Part shown: positions 17,146-25,668 of the stretch, piece by piece | Layout: every line of letters starts with the position of its first letter | Position numbering within the stretch: position 1 is the first letter of the stretch | From: Peristeroidobacter agariperforans | GTDB taxonomy: Bacteria; Pseudomonadota; Gammaproteobacteria; Steroidobacterales; Steroidobacteraceae | Assembly (NCBI RefSeq): GCF_004138335.1 | Contig: NZ_RYFW01000002.1 | Location: forward strand, 477,501 to 541,500 | DNA length: 64,000 bases | Direction of reading: 5' to 3' | Program-made: the position numbers and the translations under genes | Notes under the pieces: generated by a model | What the model was told of the DNA's origin: nothing | What the model saw: the letters and a program-made list of their open reading frames with translations, nothing else | The model's database searches: none

Positions 17146-18684
17146 ATGGCGGCCGTGCCGCTCGAAAAGGATCACGCCGTGAGCGTGCGCACCTTCAAGT
17201 TCTACACGCACTTGTCCTTGCCGGTCGGTGCGGCGGTTTCGCTCGCGTTCGCGCCCTTCAATCTGTGGCCGCTGGCCATGCTGTGTTTCTCGTTCTTGTT
17301 TCTCGCCTGGGAAGAGGCGACGCCGAAGCAGGCTGCGAAGCGCGGGTTCCTGTTCACGGCCGGGACGTATCTCGCCGGCACCTATTGGCTGTATCACAGC
17401 ATTCACACCATCGGAAATGCGCCGCTGGCGCTGACGGCGTTCGTGATGCTGGCGCTGGTCGCCATCATGTCGGCGTACATGGCGCTGGTCGGCTATGCGT
17501 TGAAACGCTGGATTCCCGCGCAAGGCTGGATCAAATGGCTGCTCGTCCTGCCCGCCGCCATCGTCATTCTCGAATGGTTTCGTGGCTGGTTCCTCAGCGG
17601 CTTTCCCTGGCTCGCGCTCGGCTACACGCAAACTGATACGTGGCTGGCGGGCTTCGCGCCGGTCGGTGGTGTTTACACTGTCAGCCTGGCGGTGACTTTG
17701 TGTGCGGGCGCTATTGTCGCGATCGTCCTTGGCAACAAAAACATCCGCATCGCCGCGGCGGGTGTGGTTGGCGTCCTGTGGCTCATCGGCTTCTCGATCC
17801 ACGATAAGGAATGGACCGAAAAGACCGGCGAGCCCATCAGTGTCGCCATCGTGCAAGGCGCGGTCCCGCAGGAAATGAAATGGCAAGACGAGCAGCGCGA
17901 CAAAACCATCGCGTTGTATCGCGGCCTGACGCGCGAGCATCTCGGCACCAAGCTCATCATCTGGCCGGAAGCCGCATTGCCCGGCCTGTCCTATGAGCTG
18001 CACGACGTGCTGAGCGAGGAGTGGACCGCTGCGCATGCCGCAGGTTCGGCCCTGGTCCTCGGCCAGGTGCACTTCGATCCCGAGGAACAGGTGTTTTTCA
18101 ATGCGGTGCTGGCGCTCGACAAGGAGCCGCAGTGGTACGCCAAGCGGCGCCTGGTGCCTCTGACTGAATATTTCCCGAAGCTGCCGACGTGGCTCACGGG
18201 CTGGCTGCGGAGCATGGAGCTGCCCTACAGCGGCTTCAAAGCCGGGGTCGAGAATCCCGATCCACTCGACGCCGCCGGCCAGAAACTGGCGCTCACCATT
18301 TGTTACGAAGACGCTTACGCGTCGGAACAGCTCGATGTGCTGAAGTCCGCGACGCTGCTCGTGAATGTGACTAACGATGCGTGGTTCGGCGATTCCACCG
18401 CTGCGCATCAACACCTGCAGATCAGCCGCATGCGCGCGCTCGAGGCGGGCAGGCAGCTGCTGCGTGCGGCAAACGATGGTATCTCCGCGATCATTGCTGC
18501 AAACGGCGTCGTCGAAAAAACGTTCCCTCGCTTCAAGCCCGGCGTGCTGACCGGCGATGTTCAACCTCGCATTGGACTGACGCCGTATGCCAAGGTCGGC
18601 AACTGGCCCGTGATCATCCTGAGCTTGCTATTCCTGCTGGCCGGGCTCTGGCCACTGATGGCTCGTCGCAAGACGCAGAGCTGA
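17146..18684 (+). CDS. lnt: Apolipoprotein N-acyltransferase (Lnt)
   Basis: Inner-membrane enzyme that adds the third acyl chain to the N-terminal cysteine of lipoproteins, required for their sorting to the outer membrane in Gram-negatives. About 512 residues: several N-terminal membrane helices (first about 170 residues), then a periplasmic nitrilase-like domain, then a final C-terminal membrane helix (VIILSLLFLLAGLWPLMA). The catalytic triad is visible as Glu in IIWPEAALP (about 274), Lys in YAKRRLVPLTEYFP and Cys in ICYEDAY (about 386). A GTG at 17125 is in frame, but ATG 17146 has AAGG 5 nt upstream. It ends the miaB-ybeZ-ybeY-corC run, 130 nt after corC. Confidence 0.95.
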   Translation: MAAVPLEKDHAVSVRTFKFYTHLSLPVGAAVSLAFAPFNLWPLAMLCFSFLFLAWEEATPKQAAKRGFLFTAGTYLAGTYWLYHSIHTIGNAPLALTAFVMLALVAIMSAYMALVGYALKRWIPAQGWIKWLLVLPAAIVILEWFRGWFLSGFPWLALGYTQTDTWLAGFAPVGGVYTVSLAVTLCAGAIVAIVLGNKNIRIAAAGVVGVLWLIGFSIHDKEWTEKTGEPISVAIVQGAVPQEMKWQDEQRDKTIALYRGLTREHLGTKLIIWPEAALPGLSYELHDVLSEEWTAAHAAGSALVLGQVHFDPEEQVFFNAVLALDKEPQWYAKRRLVPLTEYFPKLPTWLTGWLRSMELPYSGFKAGVENPDPLDAAGQKLALTICYEDAYASEQLDVLKSATLLVNVTNDAWFGDSTAAHQHLQISRMRALEAGRQLLRAANDGISAIIAANGVVEKTFPRFKPGVLTGDVQPRIGLTPYAKVGNWPVIILSLLFLLAGLWPLMARRKTQS

Positions 18685-18792
18685 TGCGCTTATAGCTGGC
18701 GCGCAGGGCCCGCGCGCTGTAATAAATGATCCGCACGGCAAAGCTGCCGCTCTCGGCAGCAACTAACATCGTCGACTTTGCAGGATATGAAT

Positions 18793-19440
18793 ATGAGCGC
18801 CAGGGTGGATCGCTTCGCGCCGCGTTCCGATGCGGATTTGTTACGTCTCGTACAACAGCAGCCGCTGGCCTGGGTGGTGTCCGGTTCTGTTGCCGAGGAC
18901 AGCTTTCGTTCGACCCTGCTGCCCATCCTCGCCGAAACGGATGAGGAGGGTCGGGTCGTGCGCCTGGTCGGGCATTTCGCGCGCTCCAACGACCAATTCA
19001 AATTGCTGACGCAGAACCCGAAGGCCGTGATGCTGGTGCTCGGCACGAACGGCTACATCTCGCCGTCGTGGATGCAAGACAAGACCCAGGCGCCAACCTG
19101 GAATTACGCCAGCGCGCAGTTCTTCGTCGACGTGGAATTCTTCGAGCAGCCCGAGGCCATCGAGGCGCATCTGCGCGAGCTCGTGGATACAATGGAACGC
19201 CACGCGCCGCGCGCAGACGCGGCGTCTGCATGGAAGGTCGACGACATGGGGGCGCGCTATCGCTCGCTGGCCCATCGAGTCATCGGTTTCCGCGCGCAGG
19301 TCCGTGATGTTCGCGCCAAGTTCAAGCTGGGCCAGGATGAACGCGACGATGTGTTTGCCGAGATCATGACCGGCCTGAGCCAGGGCGGCCGCGCCGAATT
19401 GCATACCTGGATGCGTGAGTTCAATCCGGGCCGCGGCTGA
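18793..19440 (+). CDS. PaiB-family FMN-binding negative transcriptional regulator
   Basis: 216-residue protein of the PaiB family, split-barrel flavin-binding proteins named after a Bacillus protease regulator. Family landmarks are PLAWVVSG near the N terminus, GHFARSNDQFKLL, the FMN-site stretch VLGTNGYISPSWM, NYASAQFFVDVEFF, and the C-terminal IGFRAQVRDVRAKFKLGQD with a Q-N-type ending. Three in-frame starts lie within 16 nt (TTG 18778, ATG 18787, ATG 18793). The last has AGGA 7 nt upstream and is preferred. Direct DNA binding is not evident, so the name reflects the family and not shown function. It stands alone between lnt and uppP. Confidence 0.88.
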   Translation: MSARVDRFAPRSDADLLRLVQQQPLAWVVSGSVAEDSFRSTLLPILAETDEEGRVVRLVGHFARSNDQFKLLTQNPKAVMLVLGTNGYISPSWMQDKTQAPTWNYASAQFFVDVEFFEQPEAIEAHLRELVDTMERHAPRADAASAWKVDDMGARYRSLAHRVIGFRAQVRDVRAKFKLGQDERDDVFAEIMTGLSQGGRAELHTWMREFNPGRG

Positions 19441-19463
19441 AACCTGTCCAGGCCCTGTCGCGG

Positions 19464-19505
19464 GCCGGGGACTGCAATGTAAAAGCGTCGCACCCTGTCC
19501 CCGGC
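19464..19505. repeat. 9-bp inverted repeat with 24-nt loop between PaiB-like gene and uppP
   Basis: GCCGGGGAC at 19464-19472 is matched by GTCCCCGGC at 19497-19505. Such GGGGAC/GTCCCC ends recall palindromic repeats common in Gammaproteobacteria. The element has no U-tract, so termination is not indicated. Confidence 0.4.
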
Positions 19506-19558
19506 TGCGTCACGCCAGTATCATTGGCCGATGTGCCTTTGAATGGTGATGGGGACGA

Positions 19559-20341
19559 GTGGACAATTTTTTACAGGTCATCCTGCTCGGGATCATCGAG
19601 GGCATCACCGAGTTCCTGCCCATCTCCAGCACCGGTCACCTGCTGATCGCGCAGCACTGGTTGGGACGGCGCTCGGAGCTGTTCACTGTCGCCATTCAGG
19701 CAGGTGCGATTCTCGCGGTGGTCGTGATCTATTGGCGGCGCTTGTGGAACCTGACGATCAATCTCAGGGATCCCGTCAATCGCGACTATTTGTACAAGTT
19801 GAGCTGGGCTTTCATCATCACGGTCATTGGCGGCTTCGTCGCCAAGGAAGTGGGGCTGGAACTGCCCGAAACGGTGGCTCCGATCGCGTGGGCGTTGATC
19901 GTCGGCGGCATCGTGATCTTCGCGGTCGAAGCCTATGCCGACCGTCAGCCGGTGCGTGACACCCTGACTTGGGGCGTGGCGACATGGGTGGGCCTGGCGC
20001 AAATCCTGGCGGCGGTGTTCCCGGGAACATCGCGCTCGGCGGCGACGATTTTCGCGGCCATGCTGGCGGGCATGACGTCGCGTCCGGCCGCGGCCGAGTT
20101 CGCGTTCCTGGTCGGCATCCCGACCATGTTCGCCGCAACTGCTTACGAAGTGCTGAAGCTGTATGCAGACGGCCAGCTCGCGAATGAGAACTTCGGCGAC
20201 CTGGCGCTGGGCTTCGTGGTGTCGGCCATTGTCGCGTTCATCGCAGTAAAGTGGCTGCTGCAATACATCCAAACGCACCGTTTCACCGTATTCGCCTGGT
20301 ATCGCATCGCTCTGGGAATCCTGTTGCTGGTCGCCGTGTAG
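19559..20341 (+). CDS. uppP: Undecaprenyl-diphosphatase (UppP/BacA)
   Basis: Integral membrane phosphatase that converts undecaprenyl diphosphate to the monophosphate, recycling the lipid carrier for peptidoglycan and other surface polymers; it also confers bacitracin resistance. The 260-residue product starts with the conserved EGITEFLPISSTGHLLIA motif containing the catalytic Glu pair region, and GTSRSAATIFAAMLAG forms the second active-site motif. Eight or so hydrophobic segments span the protein. The start is GTG at 19559 with GGGGACGA just upstream. The symporter gene begins only 8 nt after its stop, so the two are probably cotranscribed. Confidence 0.96.
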   Translation: MDNFLQVILLGIIEGITEFLPISSTGHLLIAQHWLGRRSELFTVAIQAGAILAVVVIYWRRLWNLTINLRDPVNRDYLYKLSWAFIITVIGGFVAKEVGLELPETVAPIAWALIVGGIVIFAVEAYADRQPVRDTLTWGVATWVGLAQILAAVFPGTSRSAATIFAAMLAGMTSRPAAAEFAFLVGIPTMFAATAYEVLKLYADGQLANENFGDLALGFVVSAIVAFIAVKWLLQYIQTHRFTVFAWYRIALGILLLVAV

Positions 20342-20349
20342 AGGACTGC

Positions 20350-21621
20350 ATGCCGAATCGCCTGACACGCTGGATCATCATCGCGCTGGTGCTCGGCATC
20401 CTGAGCGGATACGTCGCGTTCGCGTACTTCCCGGCCTCGAGCGCGAGTTTCGCCGAGATCGCCTCGCTGCTGCCGTTCGTCTTCCTGCGACTGATCAAGA
20501 TGATCATCGCACCGCTGGTGTTTGCGACGCTGGTGGTGGGCATCGGCAAGATGGGCGACATCGTTACGGTGGGCCGCGTCGGCGGCAAGGCGCTGGCGTG
20601 GTTCATCAGCGCCTCGGTGCTGTCGCTGACGCTGGGCCTGGTCCTGGTGCAGATCTTCGAGCCGGGCAAGGCCATGTCGCTGCCCATTCCCGACGCTACC
20701 GTCTCCTCCGGCGTGCAGGCCGGTGCGCTGACGCTGAAGGGCTTCCTCACACACCTCATTCCGGTCAGCGTCATCGAATCGATGGCGCACAACGAGATCC
20801 TGCAGATCGTCGTGTTCTCGCTGTTCTTCGGTGTTGCGCTGGCCTCGCTCGGCGAGCGCAGCAAGAGCGTAATCGAAGTGCTCGACGCGGTCGCGCACAT
20901 CATGCTCAAGGTCACTGGCTATGTGATGCTGTTTGCGCCGCTCGCGGTGTTCGGTGCGTTGGCCAGCATCGTCGCGAAGGAAGGGCTGGGCATCATCAAG
21001 GTGTACGGGCTGTTCATGGGCGAGTTCTATCTCGCCTTGCTGACCCTGTGGGTGCTGTTGATCGTGCTCGGCGGCCTGGTCGTCGGGCCCAGGATCATGC
21101 AGCTCATCCGTCGCGTGCGCGAGCCGGCGATTCTGGCGTTTTCGACCGCCAGCTCCGAGGCCGCCTATCCGAAGACGCTGGAGGAGCTGGAGCGCTTCGG
21201 CTGCAGCAACCGGATCGCGAGCTTCGTGTTGCCGGTCGGCTACTCGTTCAATCTCGACGGCTCGATGATGTATTGCACCTTCGCAGTCATGTTCATCGCG
21301 CAGGTGTACGGCATCGAGCTGAGCATCGCGCAGCAGGTCCTGATGGTGACGATCCTGTTGTTCACGTCGAAGGGCATTGCCGGCGTGCCGCGCGCGTCGC
21401 TGGTCGTCATCGCCGCCACGTTGCCGCACTTCAATATTCCCGAGGCCGGCATGGTGCTGCTGCTCGGCATCGATCATTTCCTCGACATGGGCCGATCGGC
21501 GACCAACGTGATCGGCAATAGCATCGCGACCGCGGTGGTCTCGAAATGGGAAGGCGAGCTGCAACCTTCCAGTGACACCGGCGTGGCGGTGGCCGAGCCG
21601 AGCGAAAGTCGGCTGAGCTGA
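20350..21621 (+). CDS. Dicarboxylate/amino acid:cation symporter (DAACS family)
   Basis: 423-residue secondary transporter of the DAACS family (GltP/DctA-like), importing glutamate, aspartate or C4-dicarboxylates with Na+ or H+. The family's re-entrant loop and substrate site are visible: SSEAAYPKTLEELERFG (serine-rich HP1 loop), NLDGSMMYCTFAVMFIAQ (TM7 with the NxDG motif), and DHFLDMGRSATNVIGNSIAT (TM8 with Asp/Arg/Asn substrate contacts). ATG 20350 has GAGG 5 nt upstream and lies 8 nt after uppP. The in-frame opening further upstream lies inside uppP and is not used. The exact substrate cannot be decided by eye. Confidence 0.92.
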   Translation: MPNRLTRWIIIALVLGILSGYVAFAYFPASSASFAEIASLLPFVFLRLIKMIIAPLVFATLVVGIGKMGDIVTVGRVGGKALAWFISASVLSLTLGLVLVQIFEPGKAMSLPIPDATVSSGVQAGALTLKGFLTHLIPVSVIESMAHNEILQIVVFSLFFGVALASLGERSKSVIEVLDAVAHIMLKVTGYVMLFAPLAVFGALASIVAKEGLGIIKVYGLFMGEFYLALLTLWVLLIVLGGLVVGPRIMQLIRRVREPAILAFSTASSEAAYPKTLEELERFGCSNRIASFVLPVGYSFNLDGSMMYCTFAVMFIAQVYGIELSIAQQVLMVTILLFTSKGIAGVPRASLVVIAATLPHFNIPEAGMVLLLGIDHFLDMGRSATNVIGNSIATAVVSKWEGELQPSSDTGVAVAEPSESRLS

Positions 21622-21704
21622 TCCCGCTGCCGAAACGGGAGTGGGCTACCGCTCGTTGCCCTGGAGTGAGGCGGTGTATCCCAACCTCACTTGCCAGCTG
21701 CCTG

Positions 21705-22910
21705 TTATTCCTTCGCTTGCCCGCGGGCCTTCTGCGCCGCCTGCATCGCCTGTGCCCGCTTCTTCATCGCTTCCACGACGGCGGGATCGCTGAACTGCTT
21801 CTGTAGCGCTTCGGCCTGTTGGCGGGCCGCATCGATCTGCGGCTGCATGCTTTGCATCGCGTACTGTTGCTGCTTGTCTCTCATTGCCTGCGCACTGGCG
21901 TCCTCGCCGGCGACGCTATAGTACTCAGCAGCGAGCCCATACCGTTGATTGGAATCGGCCGCGGCGGCAAGTTGCTTTGCCTGCGAGCGGATCGCCGCGA
22001 GCTTGCCGTCGATGTTGGCTTCGCTGCCGAGCACGCGATAGAAATCCATTGCGTCTTCGAGCAGCTTGGGCGCGCCGTGGAATTTCTCGCGTAACAGGCT
22101 GGCTCTTTGTTCGACCAACGAAGCGACGCGAGCGTCCACCGACTTGCGCTGCGCCTCATCGCCACCGGTCGCTGCCCACATCCGCATGGATTCCAGCGCT
22201 GCACGCGAGGTCTTCATCGGTTCGGGATCCTTCCATTTCTGGGCAAACGCGGTCTGGACGTCGCCGGCGCGTTGCAAGGCTGCGAAGTCAGCGCCTTCCG
22301 GTCGTGACCGGATCAGTTGGACGTACTCACGCAGGTACTGCTCATTGAATGCAACTCGCTCAGCCTCGGCGGCCCGCTCGACGGCGCGCTTCGGCATGGC
22401 CTGCACCTCGGCCATGTATTTCGGATCGACCTTGTAATCGCCGGTGACTTTCAGCGCAGCAGCATTGTTGCTGTAGAACGCGCCTTCGCGATTGCGATAG
22501 TGCTCGAGCGCGCGTTGATAGGAGGCGGGGTTGTGCTGCTCGGCGCGGATGAGCTCGATGAACACGCGATCGGCAGCCGCGAACTGTCCGCCAGACTCAT
22601 ACAGATCGAATGCGTGTGCGAAGTCACGTTCCTTCTCGGCAGCCTGGCCGAGCTCCAGCCCGAGCGCCGCGGCGCGCCTGGCCGCATCCATTTCATAAGG
22701 ATTGTTGTTTTCGCAGGTATAGCCCACCGCCGCTTGATAAGAGAACAGGGCCTGCGTTTTCCTGCCTTCGCGATCCAGCATCTGAGCCGTCTGGAAGTGA
22801 AGTTTTTTATCTGCGACGCTCTCGCCCGCACAATCGGCGCGCGCATAGTCGATTGGGCTGATGCAGCCCGACAGGGTCAGGCACACCAGCAGGGGAAGGG
22901 GCTTGAACAT
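21705..22910 (-). CDS. Hypothetical lipoprotein with TPR-like helical repeats
   Basis: 401 residues starting MFKPLPLLVCLTLSGC, a signal peptide with lipobox (Cys16), so it is probably attached to a membrane of the envelope. The body is almost wholly helical, with repeats reminiscent of TPR or Sel1 units (for example LDREGRKTQALFSYQAA and YGLAAEYYSVAGEDASAQA). A glutamine/alanine-rich coiled-coil-like tail follows (QIDAARQQAEALQKQ). ATG 22910 has GGAG 6 nt upstream, which rules out the 73-codon extension. No enzymatic motif is seen. It is the last of a minus-strand set, 125 nt downstream of the gene ending at 23035. Confidence 0.75.
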   Translation of the reverse strand: MFKPLPLLVCLTLSGCISPIDYARADCAGESVADKKLHFQTAQMLDREGRKTQALFSYQAAVGYTCENNNPYEMDAARRAAALGLELGQAAEKERDFAHAFDLYESGGQFAAADRVFIELIRAEQHNPASYQRALEHYRNREGAFYSNNAAALKVTGDYKVDPKYMAEVQAMPKRAVERAAEAERVAFNEQYLREYVQLIRSRPEGADFAALQRAGDVQTAFAQKWKDPEPMKTSRAALESMRMWAATGGDEAQRKSVDARVASLVEQRASLLREKFHGAPKLLEDAMDFYRVLGSEANIDGKLAAIRSQAKQLAAAADSNQRYGLAAEYYSVAGEDASAQAMRDKQQQYAMQSMQPQIDAARQQAEALQKQFSDPAVVEAMKKRAQAMQAAQKARGQAKE

Positions 22911-23005
22911 GGGAAGCTCCGCGTTTGACGATGGGCGCGGAGTTTGCGGAAGCGAATGTGCTCGCGAATCGCTCGAAGGTGCTATCCGGTACGCAAGCGC
23001 GGAGC

Positions 23006-23023
23006 CATGCACTTCAGTGCATG
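23006..23023. repeat. 18-bp palindrome between two minus-strand genes
   Basis: CATGCACT and AGTGCATG flank TC. It lies just past the stop of the gene at 23035-24027, so it could end that transcript or serve as a binding site. No U-tract. Confidence 0.35.
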
Positions 23024-23034
23024 CCTCGAGAAAA

Positions 23035-24027
23035 TCAATCGGTGGCCAACCAGGGACGCAGTTCTTCAGGCCGTTGACGCACGTACGCGAGCACCTGCCG
23101 GCGCTTCTCCGGGCCGCGCTTGCCTTCATCGCCGCCCGCAGCGTCGCCGAAGAACTCGGGCATGCGATCCTCGATGCGCTCGTAAATGCCGCGCCAGAGT
23201 TTCTTCAGGCCGTGCACGGAAACATCGAGCAGCGGCATCAGCGTATCGTCGGAATCATCGAACAAGGCGAACCACAGCAGCCGGCGCTGCGAGGCCGAGA
23301 ACGTAAACAGCGGCGGCTGGTTTTGGAAACAATTGCGGGCCGGCGAACCGGGCAACAGCGTCTGCGCCTGCTCGCGCGTCAATCCATACAATGCGGGCTG
23401 GTGTTCCGGCGGCAGGTGCTGAGCCATAACGGAGTCGGCGTACTGACGCCGGATGAAACCCGATGCGACCGCTACCCGATCGTTGATCTCGCCGGTTTCA
23501 TAGTAGACGGCGCGCAGGTTATAGCCTTCATGAAACATCCGGAAGGTGTCCTGCGCGCAGGCGATCACGCTCTGGACGTACGGGTTGGCGATGTCGTAGT
23601 CCCGTTGCGAGAAGTGCAGAATCAACATCGTCAGCTCGCCTCGGGCGTTTTCCATGCCGATCTCGCGATCGGTCATCGGCTTGATGCTGCCGTCGCACAG
23701 GCCGCGATAGATACGCCGGGTGATGAACGCCTGCGGCCGGCCGTCCAGATCCAGCGTCTGCCTCAGGCTCCTCGGCACGATCAGAGTGGCGCCTGCCGCC
23801 TGGATGCGCTGGCCGGGCGGCAGCGCCATATCTTCGATGACCCCGGCCAGCATCGATGGCTCGTTGACCAGCCAATGCCACGCCTCGGCGACTTCGCGCC
23901 GCTGGTTGTCGTCGAGGCCGACCCAGGGCGGCAGCAATTCCAGCGCTTCCGCGAAATCACGACGCGCGATGGGCCGATGGCGCAAACGAGAGAACGCGCG
24001 GGCATTGCTGGCGTCGCTGGTGGCCAT
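23035..24027 (-). CDS. Unrecognised protein with a helix-turn-helix-like C-terminal segment
   Basis: 330 residues, no signal peptide or membrane helix. The N-terminal two thirds is mixed alpha/beta, including a central block that could be a sensor fold (GELTMLILHFSQRDYDIANPYV). Near residue 275 the segment LLDVSVHGLKKLWRGIYERI resembles the recognition-helix part of LuxR/GerE-type domains (xxVSxxTVKxxxxxIYxRL). It is followed by PEKRRQVLAYVRQRPEELRPW, a helix seen after such domains in some regulators. I cannot name the family. ATG 24027 was chosen because it avoids overlap with the methyltransferase gene; no clear ribosome binding site is present. Transcriptional regulation is a guess. Confidence 0.55.
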   Translation of the reverse strand: MATSDASNARAFSRLRHRPIARRDFAEALELLPPWVGLDDNQRREVAEAWHWLVNEPSMLAGVIEDMALPPGQRIQAAGATLIVPRSLRQTLDLDGRPQAFITRRIYRGLCDGSIKPMTDREIGMENARGELTMLILHFSQRDYDIANPYVQSVIACAQDTFRMFHEGYNLRAVYYETGEINDRVAVASGFIRRQYADSVMAQHLPPEHQPALYGLTREQAQTLLPGSPARNCFQNQPPLFTFSASQRRLLWFALFDDSDDTLMPLLDVSVHGLKKLWRGIYERIEDRMPEFFGDAAGGDEGKRGPEKRRQVLAYVRQRPEELRPWLATD

Positions 24028-24142
24028 TCTCGAGACGGTGACCTTGGAGCGGGCTTCTGATGGCTCGGATTCTAGCGGATGCGAACGCCGCCGAGCAGGC
24101 TGCTCGTCAGGACGGGCTGCAACTGTCAGGACAACCGACGCT

Positions 24143-24991
24143 TCAATTCGACTTATAGGCGAGCGTCGCAGTGAGCGGGCCAATGAGCGGTAGCAGGTCG
24201 CTGCGCTCGAAGCCGGCCGCCCGACAATCATCGTCGAGATCCGCCCCGCTCAATGCTCGATTGCGATGGTTTTCGGCGCCCAGCAGCGTCGCCAGCGCCG
24301 AGCTGCGGCGACGATCTTCGCCTGCGAGCAATTCGATGGCGATCAGGCAGCCGCCGGGCGACAAGGCCCGATGAGCGCGTTTCAAGAGCTGCGCTCGTGC
24401 GGCCTCGTCGAAGCGGCGCAGAATCATCGGCGCGACGATGACGTCGGTGCGAGCGAGGGTGGCTTGCCGGACCGGGATGGCGCCCCTCGTGCAAGACATA
24501 TGTGTGTGACGGGTGGCGATGGCTCGCGCCAACAGACCGCGTGGGCTGCCCAGGTCGAGCATCGTTACGTAAGGGGTGAAGTCGAAGCGGTCGGCCAATA
24601 ACGTGGCGGCGATGGTCAGCAATCCGGTCGCGAAGGATTTCGGCTTTCTCGACGTTGCCGCCGCCACACTTTGCAACAGCACTTCGCCCAGATAGCCGGG
24701 GCTGTTCCGGTCCAGGAAATGTCCGCTCTCGCGGCTGTTGACGTACACGGCGCCGGCGTCGTCGCCTTCACGCTCCAGAAACCCCAGTGCCACCAGCGGT
24801 TCGAGCAAATCGGCGACGGCGCTCTGATTCAAGCCGAGCGAGCGACGCAATTGGCGGTTCGAGCGCGGCCCCTTGCCGAGCTCGGTGAACAATCCAGCTT
24901 CGAGCGCCGACAGCAGAATGTGCGAAGCGCGGAATCCGAAGCCCGTCTGCAGAATGTGCTCCGGGGACAGCATGGCCGAAGGCGATCTCAT
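24143..24991 (-). CDS. O-methyltransferase-like protein, probably with a degenerate SAM site
   Basis: 282 residues with the layout of plant-type/COMT-like O-methyltransferases: an N-terminal winged-helix dimerisation domain (ASHILLSALEAGLFTEL, then LRRSLGLNQSAVADLLEPLVALGFLER) and a C-terminal Rossmann part. The SAM-binding loop, usually of the type DVGGGxG, reads MLDLGSPRGLLARAIA, and the fold is shorter than the normal 330-350 residues. RAHRALSPGGCLIAIELL is the late motif. Activity is therefore uncertain. Its ATG overlaps the stop of the LuxR-type gene by one base (TGATG), so the two are translated together and probably act in one response. Substrate unknown. Confidence 0.7.
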   Translation of the reverse strand: MRSPSAMLSPEHILQTGFGFRASHILLSALEAGLFTELGKGPRSNRQLRRSLGLNQSAVADLLEPLVALGFLEREGDDAGAVYVNSRESGHFLDRNSPGYLGEVLLQSVAAATSRKPKSFATGLLTIAATLLADRFDFTPYVTMLDLGSPRGLLARAIATRHTHMSCTRGAIPVRQATLARTDVIVAPMILRRFDEAARAQLLKRAHRALSPGGCLIAIELLAGEDRRRSSALATLLGAENHRNRALSGADLDDDCRAAGFERSDLLPLIGPLTATLAYKSN

Positions 24992-25374
24992 CAGTGTCGC
25001 GCGTACTTCCAGGTCGCTGCCTGCACGCGCGAGCTGACGCCGAGCTTGGTCAGGATGTTCGCGACGTGGCGTTTTACCGTGTGCAGGCTGAGATCGAAGG
25101 CCCGGGCGATTTCCTTGTTGCTGTCGCCAGCGGTGATGCGTTCGAGAATTTCCTGCTCGCGGGCCGTGAGCCGGACCGGGCTCGGAGCAGCAGCTGGCCG
25201 AGGCGATGAGACGCTCACGACATTCTCGGCTGCCGGGGCCGGCATGAGTTGCAGGAGCAGGGTGTTCAGATCGTCGCGGGTGGCGATGCGGGCCAGCGTA
25301 TCGCTGACGGCCTGTCGCACCGCCTCGCGCACTTGTTCGTAAATGTCGACCTGGTCACAGATCTCGGTATCCAT
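24991..25374 (-). CDS. LuxR/GerE-type helix-turn-helix transcriptional regulator
   Basis: 127 residues from ATG 25374 (GGAG 7 nt upstream). The C-terminal 65 residues are a complete GerE domain: RLTAREQEILERITAG, then DSNKEIARAFDLSLHTVKRHVANILTKLGVSSR. The N-terminal 60 residues are a short helical region (VREAVRQAVSDTLARIATRDDL) and a Ser/Pro-rich linker. There is no receiver or autoinducer-binding domain, so it is a minimal LuxR-type factor whose input is unknown. It directly precedes and overlaps the methyltransferase-like gene, which is its likely regulatory partner or target. Confidence 0.86.
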   Translation of the reverse strand: MDTEICDQVDIYEQVREAVRQAVSDTLARIATRDDLNTLLLQLMPAPAAENVVSVSSPRPAAAPSPVRLTAREQEILERITAGDSNKEIARAFDLSLHTVKRHVANILTKLGVSSRVQAATWKYARH

Positions 25375-25467
25375 GGACGCTCCCCAACCCTGTGTTGTTT
25401 CGATGGGGCGCATCCTAGGCAGTCGTCACAAGCGGCAAAATGCTCAAAAAGAGACTGCTCTAAAAGG

Positions 25468-25584
25468 GTACCTCCTGTGTCAGGTACACGGATGTAACCG
25501 CCGCCACAGGCGGCGAGCGACTGGCAAAAGTCACGCCTTTTGCCGGGCGCATGCTGGGCGGGGCAGGATGCCCCGATCCAGCAT
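25468..25584. repeat. Cluster of four hairpins upstream of the DUF2946 operon
   Basis: Four stem-loops follow each other in about 115 nt: GTACCT/AGGTAC (25468-25487); CGCCGCC/GGCGGCG with a 3-base loop (25499-25515); GGCAAAAG/CTTTTGCC with a 6-base loop (25523-25544); and a long bulged hairpin with ATGCTGG/CCAGCAT outside and GGGGC/GCCCC inside (25551-25584). The strand of any RNA is not decided. Possible roles are a structured leader of the metal-uptake genes or a nest of palindromic repeats; a related unit occurs at 17024. Confidence 0.5.
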
Positions 25585-25668
25585 CATCAAAAGCGCGCTG
25601 GGACAACTTGCCTAACCTTCGATGGTTGTTCCGTGCCCATGGACCGGGCGTATACTCCCGTCGCAGTC

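Noticed and set aside
17101-18564. Long minus-strand open frame opposite lnt
   Set aside because: lnt carries its catalytic triad and membrane helices; the opposite frame has none.
25626-25656. Sigma-70 promoter TTGTTC...TATACT before the DUF2946 gene
   Set aside because: TATACT is a good -10, but the -35 candidate has a 19-bp spacer and 3 mismatches, so it is not reliable.
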